Source: an uncultured Prevotella sp. (GTDB taxonomy: Bacteria; Bacteroidota; Bacteroidia; Bacteroidales; Bacteroidaceae). Taken from it: a stretch of DNA of 17,205 nt. This document shows positions 6,120 through 13,439 of the stretch, one piece after another. The notes under the pieces were generated by a model, which did no database searches, was not told the DNA's origin, and worked only from the letters and a program-made list of their open reading frames with translations. Both the position numbers and the translations under genes were made by a program. The stretch is from the NCBI GenBank assembly GCA_947303825.1, contig CAMYZK010000015.1, forward strand, positions 1 through 17,205, in the 5' to 3' direction. Every line of letters begins with the position of its first letter. Position 1 is the stretch's first letter.

Positions 6120-7667
6120 TTACTTCGCATAGTCATCAGCGGGGTTCTGGTCCTTGTCGGCATCCATGTTCTCGTTGCCATCGAACTCAGCCTGAGGAAT
6201 GGTGAGCACATTCATGTAAGCCTCGGGGTCGTCGGTAGGCTTGGTTGACAGCAGGGCAGCACTGGGCCAGCCTTGTGAGGTGGTACGGCGGAAGCCTTGT
6301 TTCAGGCGCTTCAGGTCGTACATACGTCCGAACTCGCCCCAAAGCTCAATGCGGCGCTGGATGAGAATTTCTTCGAGCAGCGAGTTGGTCTCGTCGGCAG
6401 GAGCAGAGGTCTTGCCCAGGGCGGTACCGGTCTTGCCAGTCTCGTAGTTGGGGTCGCGCTTGCTCATCAGGGCCATGAGGTCGGCCTTGGCGCTGGCCTC
6501 GTCGTTGAGGCGGCACTCAGCCTCGGCAGCGGTGAGGTACATCTCCTCAACACGCATGAAGATATAGTCGCCCAGCCATGAAGCCACGTCAGAGAATGTG
6601 AACTTGCGCTGTACGTAGGGATAGTCGGCGTTGTTCGCCTCCCACCATGCGAGACGTGTGTCAGTAGCACTCATCTTGGCATAGAGCTCACGGTTGATTT
6701 CCTTCACGGCACGACCCTTACCGGCATACTTGGCAGCATCGTAGTCCATGTGTGAGAAGAAGCTGGCGTACATACCCACCTGGTCGGCGATGATGGCAGC
6801 ACCCCACATCACGTTGGCGGCATTCACGTCGTTCATACCCATGAACGAGCTGACGGGCAGTATGGTGCAACCACTGGCGTCGATAGCGGCATGAGCAGCC
6901 GTCTTGGCTTCCTGCCACTTGTTCTCTACCATGCAAATGCGTGCCTTGATAGCAAGTGCCACAGCATAGCTGATGTGGCTCTTGTCCTCCTGAGTTGTTC
7001 CCTCAAGCAGCTCACATGCCTTGTTGATGTCCTTGTCAATCTGGGCATAGACCTCAGCGTTGGTAGAGCGGGGCTGACCAGTCGTCTCAGGAGTGGTCGG
7101 CTCATTATAGATAGGTACGCAAGGCTCGTTTTCGTGACCCACCAAGGTGCGGGCGAAGTACTGCGACAGCATGAAGTAGCTGTAGGCACGAATGGCGTAT
7201 GCCTGACCGATGGCATAGTTCTTCTCGGTTGTCGTACCACCCATCGTCTCTTCTGCGGCAATGATGTAGTTGGCATTGGCAATCCAAGTGTAATAGGCGA
7301 ACCAGAGGTCGTAGCTGCGCCATGCGCTACTGGTGTAACGACCCTTCACGTTATAGAGTGCATCGAACCAGAACCAGCCAGAGCCTTGGGCGGCCATGAC
7401 GTGGTCCTCGCCCATAACGTCGGCACAGAGGTTATAGGCCGTAATGCCGAAGCACTGGTGGGTGTTATCGGTGGTGGACCATCCAGAAGTGTACATCTCA
7501 CGGTAGATACCGTTGAGGGCCACCTGTGCAGCCTTACCATTGGCAAGCAGACCCTGTCCCGACATCGACTGTGTAGGAACGGTGGTCAGCTGGTCCTCTG
7601 TGCAAGAGGTGGTCAGCATGGTTCCGGCCAGAAGTCCCACAAATGTATATTTGAATATTGCTTTCAT
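6120..7667 (-). CDS. SusD/RagB family nutrient-binding outer-membrane lipoprotein
   Basis: A 515-residue SusD-like lipoprotein. The signal peptide ends in the lipobox LTTSC (Cys 22), followed by acidic TED. Typical features include an N-terminal region VALNGIYREMY, the helix-rich YYTWIANANYIIAAEET, the segment YAIGQAYAIRAYSYFMLSQYFAR characteristic of the TPR-like part, and the C-terminal EEILIQRRIELWGEFGRMYDLKRLKQG that closes nearly all family members. SusD proteins form a lid over the SusC transporter and capture oligosaccharides or peptides at the cell surface. The gene starts 44 bp after susC and precedes the third lipoprotein by 33 bp, so all three are likely one transcript. The ligand cannot be predicted. 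Confidence 0.95.
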   Translation of the reverse strand: MKAIFKYTFVGLLAGTMLTTSCTEDQLTTVPTQSMSGQGLLANGKAAQVALNGIYREMYTSGWSTTDNTHQCFGITAYNLCADVMGEDHVMAAQGSGWFWFDALYNVKGRYTSSAWRSYDLWFAYYTWIANANYIIAAEETMGGTTTEKNYAIGQAYAIRAYSYFMLSQYFARTLVGHENEPCVPIYNEPTTPETTGQPRSTNAEVYAQIDKDINKACELLEGTTQEDKSHISYAVALAIKARICMVENKWQEAKTAAHAAIDASGCTILPVSSFMGMNDVNAANVMWGAAIIADQVGMYASFFSHMDYDAAKYAGKGRAVKEINRELYAKMSATDTRLAWWEANNADYPYVQRKFTFSDVASWLGDYIFMRVEEMYLTAAEAECRLNDEASAKADLMALMSKRDPNYETGKTGTALGKTSAPADETNSLLEEILIQRRIELWGEFGRMYDLKRLKQGFRRTTSQGWPSAALLSTKPTDDPEAYMNVLTIPQAEFDGNENMDADKDQNPADDYAK

Positions 7668-7711
7668 ATCTCTTATTGCTTTTGATGTTTTTACCTTTTA
7701 CCAAATAAAAC

Positions 7712-10700
7712 TTAGAACTTCACTTCCAGACCTATAGTCCATGTCTTGTTGGGAACATAGTCGTAGTCAGTACCACCCGAGAAGTTGTACTGTGGGTCCA
7801 TACCGTCAAGGTGAGTGAACAGTGCAAGGTTGTCGACCGAAGTGAATACACGCACGTTCTGCAGGCCAGCCTTGGCAGTGATGCTCTTTGGCAGAGTGTA
7901 GCCCAGCGTGATGTTCTTGATGGCGAAGTAGGATGCATCTATAAGGTTGCGGTCCATATAAGATGCATAGTATGATGCAATCTCTACGCGGGGCACATCG
8001 GTCACGTCGCCGGGCTTCTGCCAGCGGCGCAGGTAGTTCTTGTGCCAGATGTCGGTGGGATACCAGATGTTCATAGCACTGGCATAGAGGCCGTCGTACA
8101 CCTTACCGCCGATGCTGTAGGTGGTCAGCACAGAGAGGTCGATGCCCTTGAAGCTCAAGCTGGTGCTTAGGCTACCATAGAGGTCGGGAATGCGGCTACC
8201 CATGTAGAACTTGTGGTTGTTGGCCTCGGTGTAGTCGCTGGTGATGCGCTCAGTGCCGGCAATCATATTACCGTCATCGTCCTTGTCGTAAGTCCAGTAG
8301 AGCAGCTGACCCGTTGCGGGGTCTACACCTGCGGTTTTCGATACATAGAAGGTGTTGATGGCCATGCCTTCCTTGATGACGCGGTTGCCGCGTACTATTT
8401 CAGGTGATTCGTTTGTCAGCTTCAGTACTTTGTTGCTTACGGTCGAGCCCATCCAGGTGATGCTCCAGTTCATATCTTTTGTCTTGATAGGAGTGACGGT
8501 TAGCTCCATCTCAACACCTTGGTTGCGCATGTCGCCCACGTTGGCGTTGTAGCCTGTGAAGCCTGTTGACAGCGGCATAGGATATTCAAGCAGCATGTCA
8601 GTGGTCTTCTTGTTGTAGTATTCAACGTTGAAGCGAATCAGCGAGTTAAACAACGTACCCTCCAGACCGATGTTCAGGTTGCTGTTCTTCTCCCACGACA
8701 GGTCTCTATTCTCCATGGTCGATACAACGGCACCGATATTGTTTCCGTTGTTCCATCCCAGGCTGTAGAGACCCTGCCATGCATAGAAGTTGGAAACTCC
8801 GTCGCTGTCGAGCAGGCTCTCATTACCCTGCTGGCCGTAGCTGGCCTTAAACGACAGGTTGTCCACCCACTTTACATCCTGCATGAAGTTCTCCTTTGAG
8901 ATACGCCAGTTACCGCCGATTGACCAGAACGTACCCGTCCAGTTCTTGCTGTAGAAACGTGATGAGGCATCTTTACGTAGTGATGCAGACAGATAGTACT
9001 TGTCGTCAAAGTTATAGTTGATACGGCTCAGAACAGAGTTGATGCGGTGATCAAGACTGTAGGAGTCTGCTTCATACATATTGGCGGCAGGACCCAGCTC
9101 GTAGATACCGTCCACAAGGTTGGTACGTCCGGCGGTCAGGTACTCGTATTTCATCTGGTACCACTCATGACCCAGCAGCAAGTCGATGTTGTGCTTGCCG
9201 AAGGTGCGGTTCCAGGTGAGCAGCTGATTGAAGGTGAAGCTTTGTGTGCGATAGTTGTACTTCTGAATCAGACCGTTGGCCCCAGCCTGGTTGCCGTGGT
9301 ACATGTTCATGTAGCGCATGCGCAGCTGGTTTTCGTAGTTCAAACTGAAGTTTACACTCAACTTCAGACCCTGGAGCCAGCCTGCAGATGCATCGTCGGT
9401 ACCCAGCACCATGCCCGTGTTCAGAAGGGCAACGTCGCGCTTGCGGAATGCCTTATCGTCGACCAGGCCACCCATCGGGTTGTAGTCGGTGTAGGAGCCC
9501 GGACGGCCGTTCTCACCATAGTCGAGCTGCGGCTTGCCGTTCTCGTCGAGCACATTGTTGCCCTGGGCATCCTTGATGTACAGCGGGAAGAGAGGAGATA
9601 CAAACTGCGATGAATACCAAACGTTTGAAGTAGAAGTACCGTCATAGTCGTTGGCGTTGGTAACCGAGTGGGCCAGCGATGCGTTGATGTTGGTGTTGAA
9701 CCAATTGGTAACGGCTGTGTTTACGTTGGCACGGGCATTGTAGCGCTCGAAGTTGGTGGTCTTCAGGATACCATCCTCGTTTACGTAGCCCAGTGAAACG
9801 TTATACTTGGTCTTCTCAGTACCTCCGGCAACCGAGAACTGATGCTCGTGGCGGAAGGCGTTCTTGTTCTCCAGCTGGTCAATCCAGTACTCGTCCCAAG
9901 CGGCGGTGGCATCGCTGCGTACCTGTCCGGTAGCGGGGTCGATAATCTGATCCCAGGTGTAGTTCTTGAACGGGTTGTACTGCTCACCACCCATATAGTT
10001 GCCCAGTGCGGCTTTGGCAGCAGCCTCACCGTCGGCCCATGACATACCGTTGTCGAAGATGTATCCGTTGCGCAGTCCCTCGTAGGTCAGCTGCACAAAG
10101 TCCTTCTGGCCTACCAGGTCGTAGTTCTTTAGGGCGCGATTCGACCAACCAGCGGTTGAGCGCCAGGTGACCTGAGCCTTACCTTCCTTACCCTTCTTCG
10201 TGGTAATCATCACCACACCGTTGGCACCACGGGCGCCATAGAGTGCACCGGCCGAGGCATCCTTCAGGATGGTCATCGACTCGATGTCGGCAGGGTTGAT
10301 GCTGGAAAGGCTGCCATCGTAGGGAGCGCCGTCAACCACATAGAGGGGAGCCGACGAAGCATTGATAGAGCCAAAACCACGGATGCGGATGGCGGGTGAA
10401 GAACCAGGCTGACCGCTGCCGCTGGTCACCTGTACACCGCTTGCCATACCTTCAATACCCTTGGCAACGTTAGTGATAGGACGCAACTCTAGCTTGTCAC
10501 CACCGATATTCTCAGCAGAACCGGTAAATGACGATTTCTTGGCTGAGCCATAGGCCACCACGATAACCTCGTCGAGGGCTTTCTGGTCACTAGTCAGCAG
10601 AATGCGCATGTTGGGACGTGCGGTAACCTCCAGGGGCTCCATGCCAATGTAGGTGATGCGCAGTGTGTTCTTTCCTGCGGGACATGTCAGCGAGAACTGT

Positions 10701-10873
10701 CCGTTGGAATTGGTAACGGTACCGGTGTTTGTGCCTACTACCTGGATGGTAGCACCCATGACGGGCTGTCCGTCGTCCTGAGACACCACGGTACCACTGA
10801 CTTTAGTCTGCGAGAATGCCCCGCCCACCATGAGGAAGAGCACCGCCAGCAATGTCATTAGTCTTTTTTCCAT
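7712..10873 (-). CDS. SusC/RagA family TonB-linked outer-membrane transporter
   Basis: A 1053-residue TonB-dependent transporter. The signal peptide is about residues 1-21 (MEKRLMTLLAVLFLMVGGAFS). Next comes a carboxypeptidase-D regulatory-like domain (about 24-100; VSGTVVSQDDGQPVMGATIQ). The SusC signature LDEVIVVAYGSAKKSSFTGS at the plug entrance, the plug motifs IRIRGFGSINASSAPLYVVD and SMTILKDASAGALYGARGAN follow, then a long beta-barrel ending in Phe (IGLEVKF), as outer-membrane proteins do. There is no extra STN domain, so signalling to an anti-sigma factor is not suggested. It imports a ligand captured by SusD using energy from TonB. It leads the operon. Its size is typical, and no frameshift or truncation is seen. 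Confidence 0.97.
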   Translation of the reverse strand: MEKRLMTLLAVLFLMVGGAFSQTKVSGTVVSQDDGQPVMGATIQVVGTNTGTVTNSNGQFSLTCPAGKNTLRITYIGMEPLEVTARPNMRILLTSDQKALDEVIVVAYGSAKKSSFTGSAENIGGDKLELRPITNVAKGIEGMASGVQVTSGSGQPGSSPAIRIRGFGSINASSAPLYVVDGAPYDGSLSSINPADIESMTILKDASAGALYGARGANGVVMITTKKGKEGKAQVTWRSTAGWSNRALKNYDLVGQKDFVQLTYEGLRNGYIFDNGMSWADGEAAAKAALGNYMGGEQYNPFKNYTWDQIIDPATGQVRSDATAAWDEYWIDQLENKNAFRHEHQFSVAGGTEKTKYNVSLGYVNEDGILKTTNFERYNARANVNTAVTNWFNTNINASLAHSVTNANDYDGTSTSNVWYSSQFVSPLFPLYIKDAQGNNVLDENGKPQLDYGENGRPGSYTDYNPMGGLVDDKAFRKRDVALLNTGMVLGTDDASAGWLQGLKLSVNFSLNYENQLRMRYMNMYHGNQAGANGLIQKYNYRTQSFTFNQLLTWNRTFGKHNIDLLLGHEWYQMKYEYLTAGRTNLVDGIYELGPAANMYEADSYSLDHRINSVLSRINYNFDDKYYLSASLRKDASSRFYSKNWTGTFWSIGGNWRISKENFMQDVKWVDNLSFKASYGQQGNESLLDSDGVSNFYAWQGLYSLGWNNGNNIGAVVSTMENRDLSWEKNSNLNIGLEGTLFNSLIRFNVEYYNKKTTDMLLEYPMPLSTGFTGYNANVGDMRNQGVEMELTVTPIKTKDMNWSITWMGSTVSNKVLKLTNESPEIVRGNRVIKEGMAINTFYVSKTAGVDPATGQLLYWTYDKDDDGNMIAGTERITSDYTEANNHKFYMGSRIPDLYGSLSTSLSFKGIDLSVLTTYSIGGKVYDGLYASAMNIWYPTDIWHKNYLRRWQKPGDVTDVPRVEIASYYASYMDRNLIDASYFAIKNITLGYTLPKSITAKAGLQNVRVFTSVDNLALFTHLDGMDPQYNFSGGTDYDYVPNKTWTIGLEVKF

Positions 10874-10981
10874 AAAATCTCTCTCGTTTTTGTTTGTTTG
10901 TAATGTTATTATTTGTTCGCTTTATATATATGTTCACGTACATTAAGTACTATATAATTGCCATCTGTAGGTTTACATTTT

Positions 10982-11002
10982 CACTCCTCACGCGCGGAGG
11001 TG
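10982..11002 (-). other. Small GC-rich hairpin in the susC leader
   Basis: In the predicted susC leader, CACCTCC pairs with GGAGTG (one bulged C) around loop GCGCGTGA. It is the only GC-rich patch in an AT-rich leader of about 165 nt, so it may affect translation or mRNA stability. The stem is only six pairs. Confidence 0.35.
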
Positions 11003-11044
11003 TTAATTATACTTATATTTAACGGTCTTAAATGTTACAGTTTG

Positions 11045-11076
11045 CAAAAATAAATATTATTTTTTAAAACTCCAAA
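11045..11076 (-). promoter_or_regulatory. Promoter of the susC-susD operon
   Basis: On the minus strand TTTG (11073-11076) lies 20 bp upstream of TATTTTTG (11045-11052), an exact fit to the Bacteroidetes -33 TTTG / -7 TAnnTTTG pattern. Transcription should start near 11040, about 165 nt before the susC ATG. No regulator-binding repeat is obvious around it. Confidence 0.6.
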
Positions 11077-11234
11077 CGTTTTTGTTGAAAAATGCAAATT
11101 TTATTGTCTTTCTTTGATATTCCTGCTTCTTTTTCCTACATTCTACTGTCATTTTGTTTTTCACTACAGATTACACAGACTCAAATGCACGGGTAAAAAA
11201 ATCACCATTTTTTTAGACGGCAAGTACCTGTCAT

Positions 11235-11306
11235 CAGTCGCATGACATTCCCCTCCCATGTAGTAGACATCTCATTATACACACATCTCTGAGGGATAGC
11301 CCAAAA
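11235..11306 (+). repeat. Fused remnants of elements A and C
   Basis: Bases 11235-11263 (CAGTCGCATGACATTCCCCT onward) resemble the right half of element A at 2270-2301. Bases 11248-11306 (CCCCTCCC...CATTATACACACATCT...GAGGGATAGCCC) resemble the left terminal repeat and interior of element C at 14320-14370. It leads without a break into the tandem array. Confidence 0.55.
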
Positions 11307-11462
11307 GGGGCGTTGAGACAAAAGGTAAGGGGACGTTGAGACAACAGGTAAGGGGACGTTGAGACAACAGGCAAGGGACGTTGAGACAACAGGCAAGGAA
11401 CGTTGAGACAACAGGCAAGGAACGTTGAGACAACAGGCAAGAGACATTGAGACAACAGGCAA
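11307..11462 (+). repeat. Seven-unit tandem array, 22-23 bp period
   Basis: Seven head-to-tail units of the form GGGGACGTTGAGACAACAGG followed by CAA or TAA, of lengths 22, 23, 23, 22, 22, 22 and 22. The first unit (GGGGCGTTGAGACAAAAGGT) is closest to the element C interior GGGGCGTTGAGACCATAGGC. There are no unique spacers between units, so it is not a CRISPR array. Confidence 0.9.
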
Positions 11463-11504
11463 GGGAAAAAGTTCAGCTAGGTGATAATCAAATATTGCAA
11501 TTTT

Positions 11505-11750
11505 TGCCAAAAGTAGCACTTTTGCATATAAACACCTAAAGCACAGCAAATTACAAAGGTGACACTTCTTGAAAAAGTGTCACCAACCATCACCCAAGTA
11601 AAACAAGTTGTTTTACTGTCTGTGGAGGCTGTTTTGCAAAACATAGAGCCCCCTGTTTCAGTAAAACAACTTGTTTTACTTCTTCTCAAGCCCCAAAAGT
11701 GACACTTTTAAAAGAAGTATCACCGCTGGAAACCCCTTATTTTACAGGGG
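11505..11750. repeat. Cluster of palindromes with a nested 167-bp inverted repeat
   Basis: Palindromes occur at 11505-11526 (AAAAGT agc ACTTTT), 11558-11584 (GTGACACTT...AAGTGTCAC), 11597-11617 (AGTAAAACAA G TTGTTTTACT), 11630-11643 (TGTTTTGCAAAACA), 11660-11680, 11699-11724 and 11733-11750 (CCCCT...AGGGG). The copy at 11660 is the reverse complement of that at 11597, and 11699-11724 mirrors 11558-11584 with a few changes. Thus 11558-11724 is one nested inverted repeat centred near 11640. A further half-box AGTGACACTTT follows near 11761-11771. Function is unknown. Confidence 0.85.
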
Positions 11751-11866
11751 AAATGAGAGAAAGTGACACTTTAGGCTATTTTTTTGAATTCTTTTTTTGA
11801 CTGCATGTTCAAGTCGCATGACTGAACTGCTTAGAGCAGCTGAACAGTTCGTCTAAACAAAGAGGA

Positions 11867-12646
11867 CTATTGCGACAAAGCCTCGAAAAGCATGTCGAGG
11901 GCTTTGTCGGCATCGCCCTTGGCCTCGTTTAGCAGAGTGACGAACTTCGAGCCGATGATGGCACCGGCAGCATTGTCCTGGGCAGCCTTGAGGGTCTGGG
12001 CATTAGAGATGCCGAAGCCAATCATGCGGGGATTGCGCAGGTGCATCTGATCAATGCGGCGGAAGTAAGCCTGCTTGGCATCGTCGAAGCTCTTCTGGGC
12101 ACCGGTGATGGCGGCAGAGGAGACCATATAGATAAAGCCGTCGGTGTTGTCGTCAATGAAGCGTATGCGCTCGTCGCTGGTCTCTGGAGTGATAAGCATG
12201 ATGACGCGCAGGTCGTAGCGGTCGGCGACGGGCTTGACTATGTTCAGGTAGTCATCGAAGGGAAGGTCGGGTATAATCATTCCGCTTACACCTGCCTCGA
12301 CAGCGGCTGCACAGAAGGGCTCTATGCCGTAGTGCAGGATGGGGTTGAGGTAGCCCATGAGTATGAGGGGGATATGCACCTCGTCCTTGATGGCTTTCAG
12401 CTGCTGGAGAAGCAGCTGCACGCTCATGCCGTTCTTCAGGGCCTGGGTGGCGGCCGACTGGATGACGGGGCCGTCGGCAAGCGGGTCGCTGAAGGGGATG
12501 CCTACCTCGATGAAGTCGATGCCCCGGCTCTGCATGGTTTTTATCACGTGGCCCGTGCCGTCGAGCGTAGGGCAGCCGGCACAGAAGTAGAGAGAAAGAA
12601 ATTTCTTGTCGCCTCGGTTGGCGAAGAGTTGGTTTATTTTGTTCAT
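11867..12646 (-). CDS. trpA: Tryptophan synthase alpha chain
   Basis: A 259-residue TIM-barrel protein that cleaves indole-3-glycerol phosphate to indole and glyceraldehyde 3-phosphate and passes indole to TrpB. The family signature FIEVGIPFSDPLADGP is present, with catalytic Glu 47 and Asp 58. Other expected segments are LMGYLNPILHYG (97-108), GMIIPDLPFDDY, the flexible-loop region MVSSAAITGAQ and the phosphate-binding GFGISNA. Loop 6 has AAITGA where many homologues have a GxTG motif, within usual variation. It is the last gene of the operon, 61 bp after trpF. Its partner trpB is not in the window; in Bacteroidetes it commonly heads the operon, just beyond the right edge. Confidence 0.97.
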   Translation of the reverse strand: MNKINQLFANRGDKKFLSLYFCAGCPTLDGTGHVIKTMQSRGIDFIEVGIPFSDPLADGPVIQSAATQALKNGMSVQLLLQQLKAIKDEVHIPLILMGYLNPILHYGIEPFCAAAVEAGVSGMIIPDLPFDDYLNIVKPVADRYDLRVIMLITPETSDERIRFIDDNTDGFIYMVSSAAITGAQKSFDDAKQAYFRRIDQMHLRNPRMIGFGISNAQTLKAAQDNAAGAIIGSKFVTLLNEAKGDADKALDMLFEALSQ

Positions 12647-12655
12647 GGCTGGTAT

Positions 12656-12705
12656 GGGGGGTGTTAGGGGTTGTTAGGGGTGTTGAGATTTTGGGGTGTT
12701 TTGGG
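12656..12705 (+). other. G-run tract in the trpF-trpA spacer (C-rich in the mRNA)
   Basis: On the plus strand, runs of four or more G (12656-12661, 12667-12670, 12677-12680, 12693-12696) are separated by loops of 5, 6 and 12 bases. That fits a loose G-quadruplex pattern on the template strand; the trp mRNA is the C-rich strand. It fills the spacer immediately before trpA. Confidence 0.5.
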
Positions 12706-12707
12706 AA

Positions 12708-13394
12708 TTATGGGGCCCATTGGACTAGGAAGCTGCAGAGGGCGGCGATATCCTTCATGCCAGGGGCGGTCTCGAAGCGGGAGTTGAGGTCGATGCCCAC
12801 ACACCTGTCTGCGGGGAAGCCGTCGAGCGCAAACGCCTGACGGAGGCGGGGGGCATCGTCGGGGCCTATGCCGCCACTGAGGAGGAAGGGAGTCGTGCCG
12901 GCATACCCGGCAAGCACACTCCAGTCGAACTGCTTGCCACTGCCGCCCATACAGGCACATTTCGTGTCGAAGAGGAAAGCATCGACACAGTCCTCGTAGG
13001 CCTTACACGCCTCAAGGTCGCTACGGCAGCCAATGCTGATGGCCTTCCAGAGCTGTATGCCAGGGGTGAGCGCTGTGCGCAGGCTGCGTATGAGCTCGGG
13101 CGTCTCGTGACCGTGTAGCTGGATGACATCGAGCTGGAAGCTGGCAACGCGGGCTATGATGTTCTGGGGCTTCTCGTCTACAAAGACACCGACACGCTTG
13201 GGCATCCCGGCGCTTTTTCCACCGGACACCGACAAGACGGGAGCACTGTCGGCGATGATGCCGGCGTTGACGGGGGCCGTGGTGACGCAGCGGGGTGACT
13301 TTTCCCAGAAAATCATACCAATATAGTCGACACCCAGTTCGGCAACCTGACGCATGTTCTCGCTGTCGCGCATGCCGCAAACTTTCACTCTCAT
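12708..13394 (-). CDS. trpF: Phosphoribosylanthranilate isomerase
   Basis: A 228-residue TIM-barrel enzyme that rearranges N-(5-phosphoribosyl)anthranilate to CdRP, the third step from chorismate to tryptophan. The N-terminal MRVKVCGMRD carries the catalytic Cys 6. VGVFVDE, DVIQLHGHE (89-97), FLFDTK with catalytic Asp 143, GGSGKQFDW (150-158) and LLSGGIGPDD (171-180) are all as expected. It is separated from trpC by a spacer made entirely of an 8-bp tandem repeat and from trpA by a G/C-run spacer. It is a single-domain protein, not fused to TrpC as in enterobacteria. Confidence 0.96.
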   Translation of the reverse strand: MRVKVCGMRDSENMRQVAELGVDYIGMIFWEKSPRCVTTAPVNAGIIADSAPVLSVSGGKSAGMPKRVGVFVDEKPQNIIARVASFQLDVIQLHGHETPELIRSLRTALTPGIQLWKAISIGCRSDLEACKAYEDCVDAFLFDTKCACMGGSGKQFDWSVLAGYAGTTPFLLSGGIGPDDAPRLRQAFALDGFPADRCVGIDLNSRFETAPGMKDIAALCSFLVQWAP

Positions 13395-13439
13395 TTTACT
13401 ATTTTACAATTTTACTATTTTACTATTTTACAATTTTAC
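13393..13439 (-). repeat. 8-bp tandem repeat spanning trpC stop to trpF start
   Basis: Almost six head-to-tail units of GTAAAATA/GTAAAATT in gene direction fill the whole trpC-trpF spacer. The trpC stop codon TAA lies in the first unit, and the A and T of the trpF ATG complete the last. Changes in copy number would move trpF relative to trpC by 8 bp steps. Confidence 0.9.

Larger units (their letters stand above)
10874..11866. other. Non-coding region between the susC operon and trpA
   Basis: About 990 bp without a convincing gene. From left to right it holds the susC leader and promoter (10874-11076), AT-rich DNA with no recognised signal (11077-11220), remnants of dispersed repeats (11235-11306), a tandem array (11307-11462), a run of palindromes (11505-11750) and the tail after trpA. 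In the last part, GTTCAAGTCGCATGACTGAAC at 11809-11829 folds into a small hairpin but has no U-tract on the trp side. The small minus-strand frames at 11202-11549 and 11477-11689 follow the repeats and are not believed. Confidence 0.7.

Noticed and set aside
6891..7685. A 264-codon plus-strand ORF opposite susD
   Set aside because: It is antisense to a clear SusD gene and has low-complexity hydrophobic content typical of shadow frames in GC-rich coding DNA.
11307..11462. Possible CRISPR array
   Set aside because: Units are directly adjacent and nearly identical over their full 22-23 bp, with no variable spacers and no cas genes.
11202..11689. Two small minus-strand ORFs over the tandem array and palindromes
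   Set aside because: Their translation simply mirrors the repeats (for example repeated LACCLNVP-type segments), with no homology I recognise and no promoter or start context. They are most likely spurious.
11809..11850. Intrinsic terminator after trpA
   Set aside because: Two small imperfect hairpins exist, but the minus strand downstream reads A-rich, not U-rich, so they do not fit an intrinsic terminator for the trp operon.
12664..12960. Alternate frame ORF across the trpF-trpA spacer
   Set aside because: It overlaps trpF in another frame and ends in the G/C-run spacer; its sequence is Arg/Pro-rich, as expected of an out-of-frame reading.
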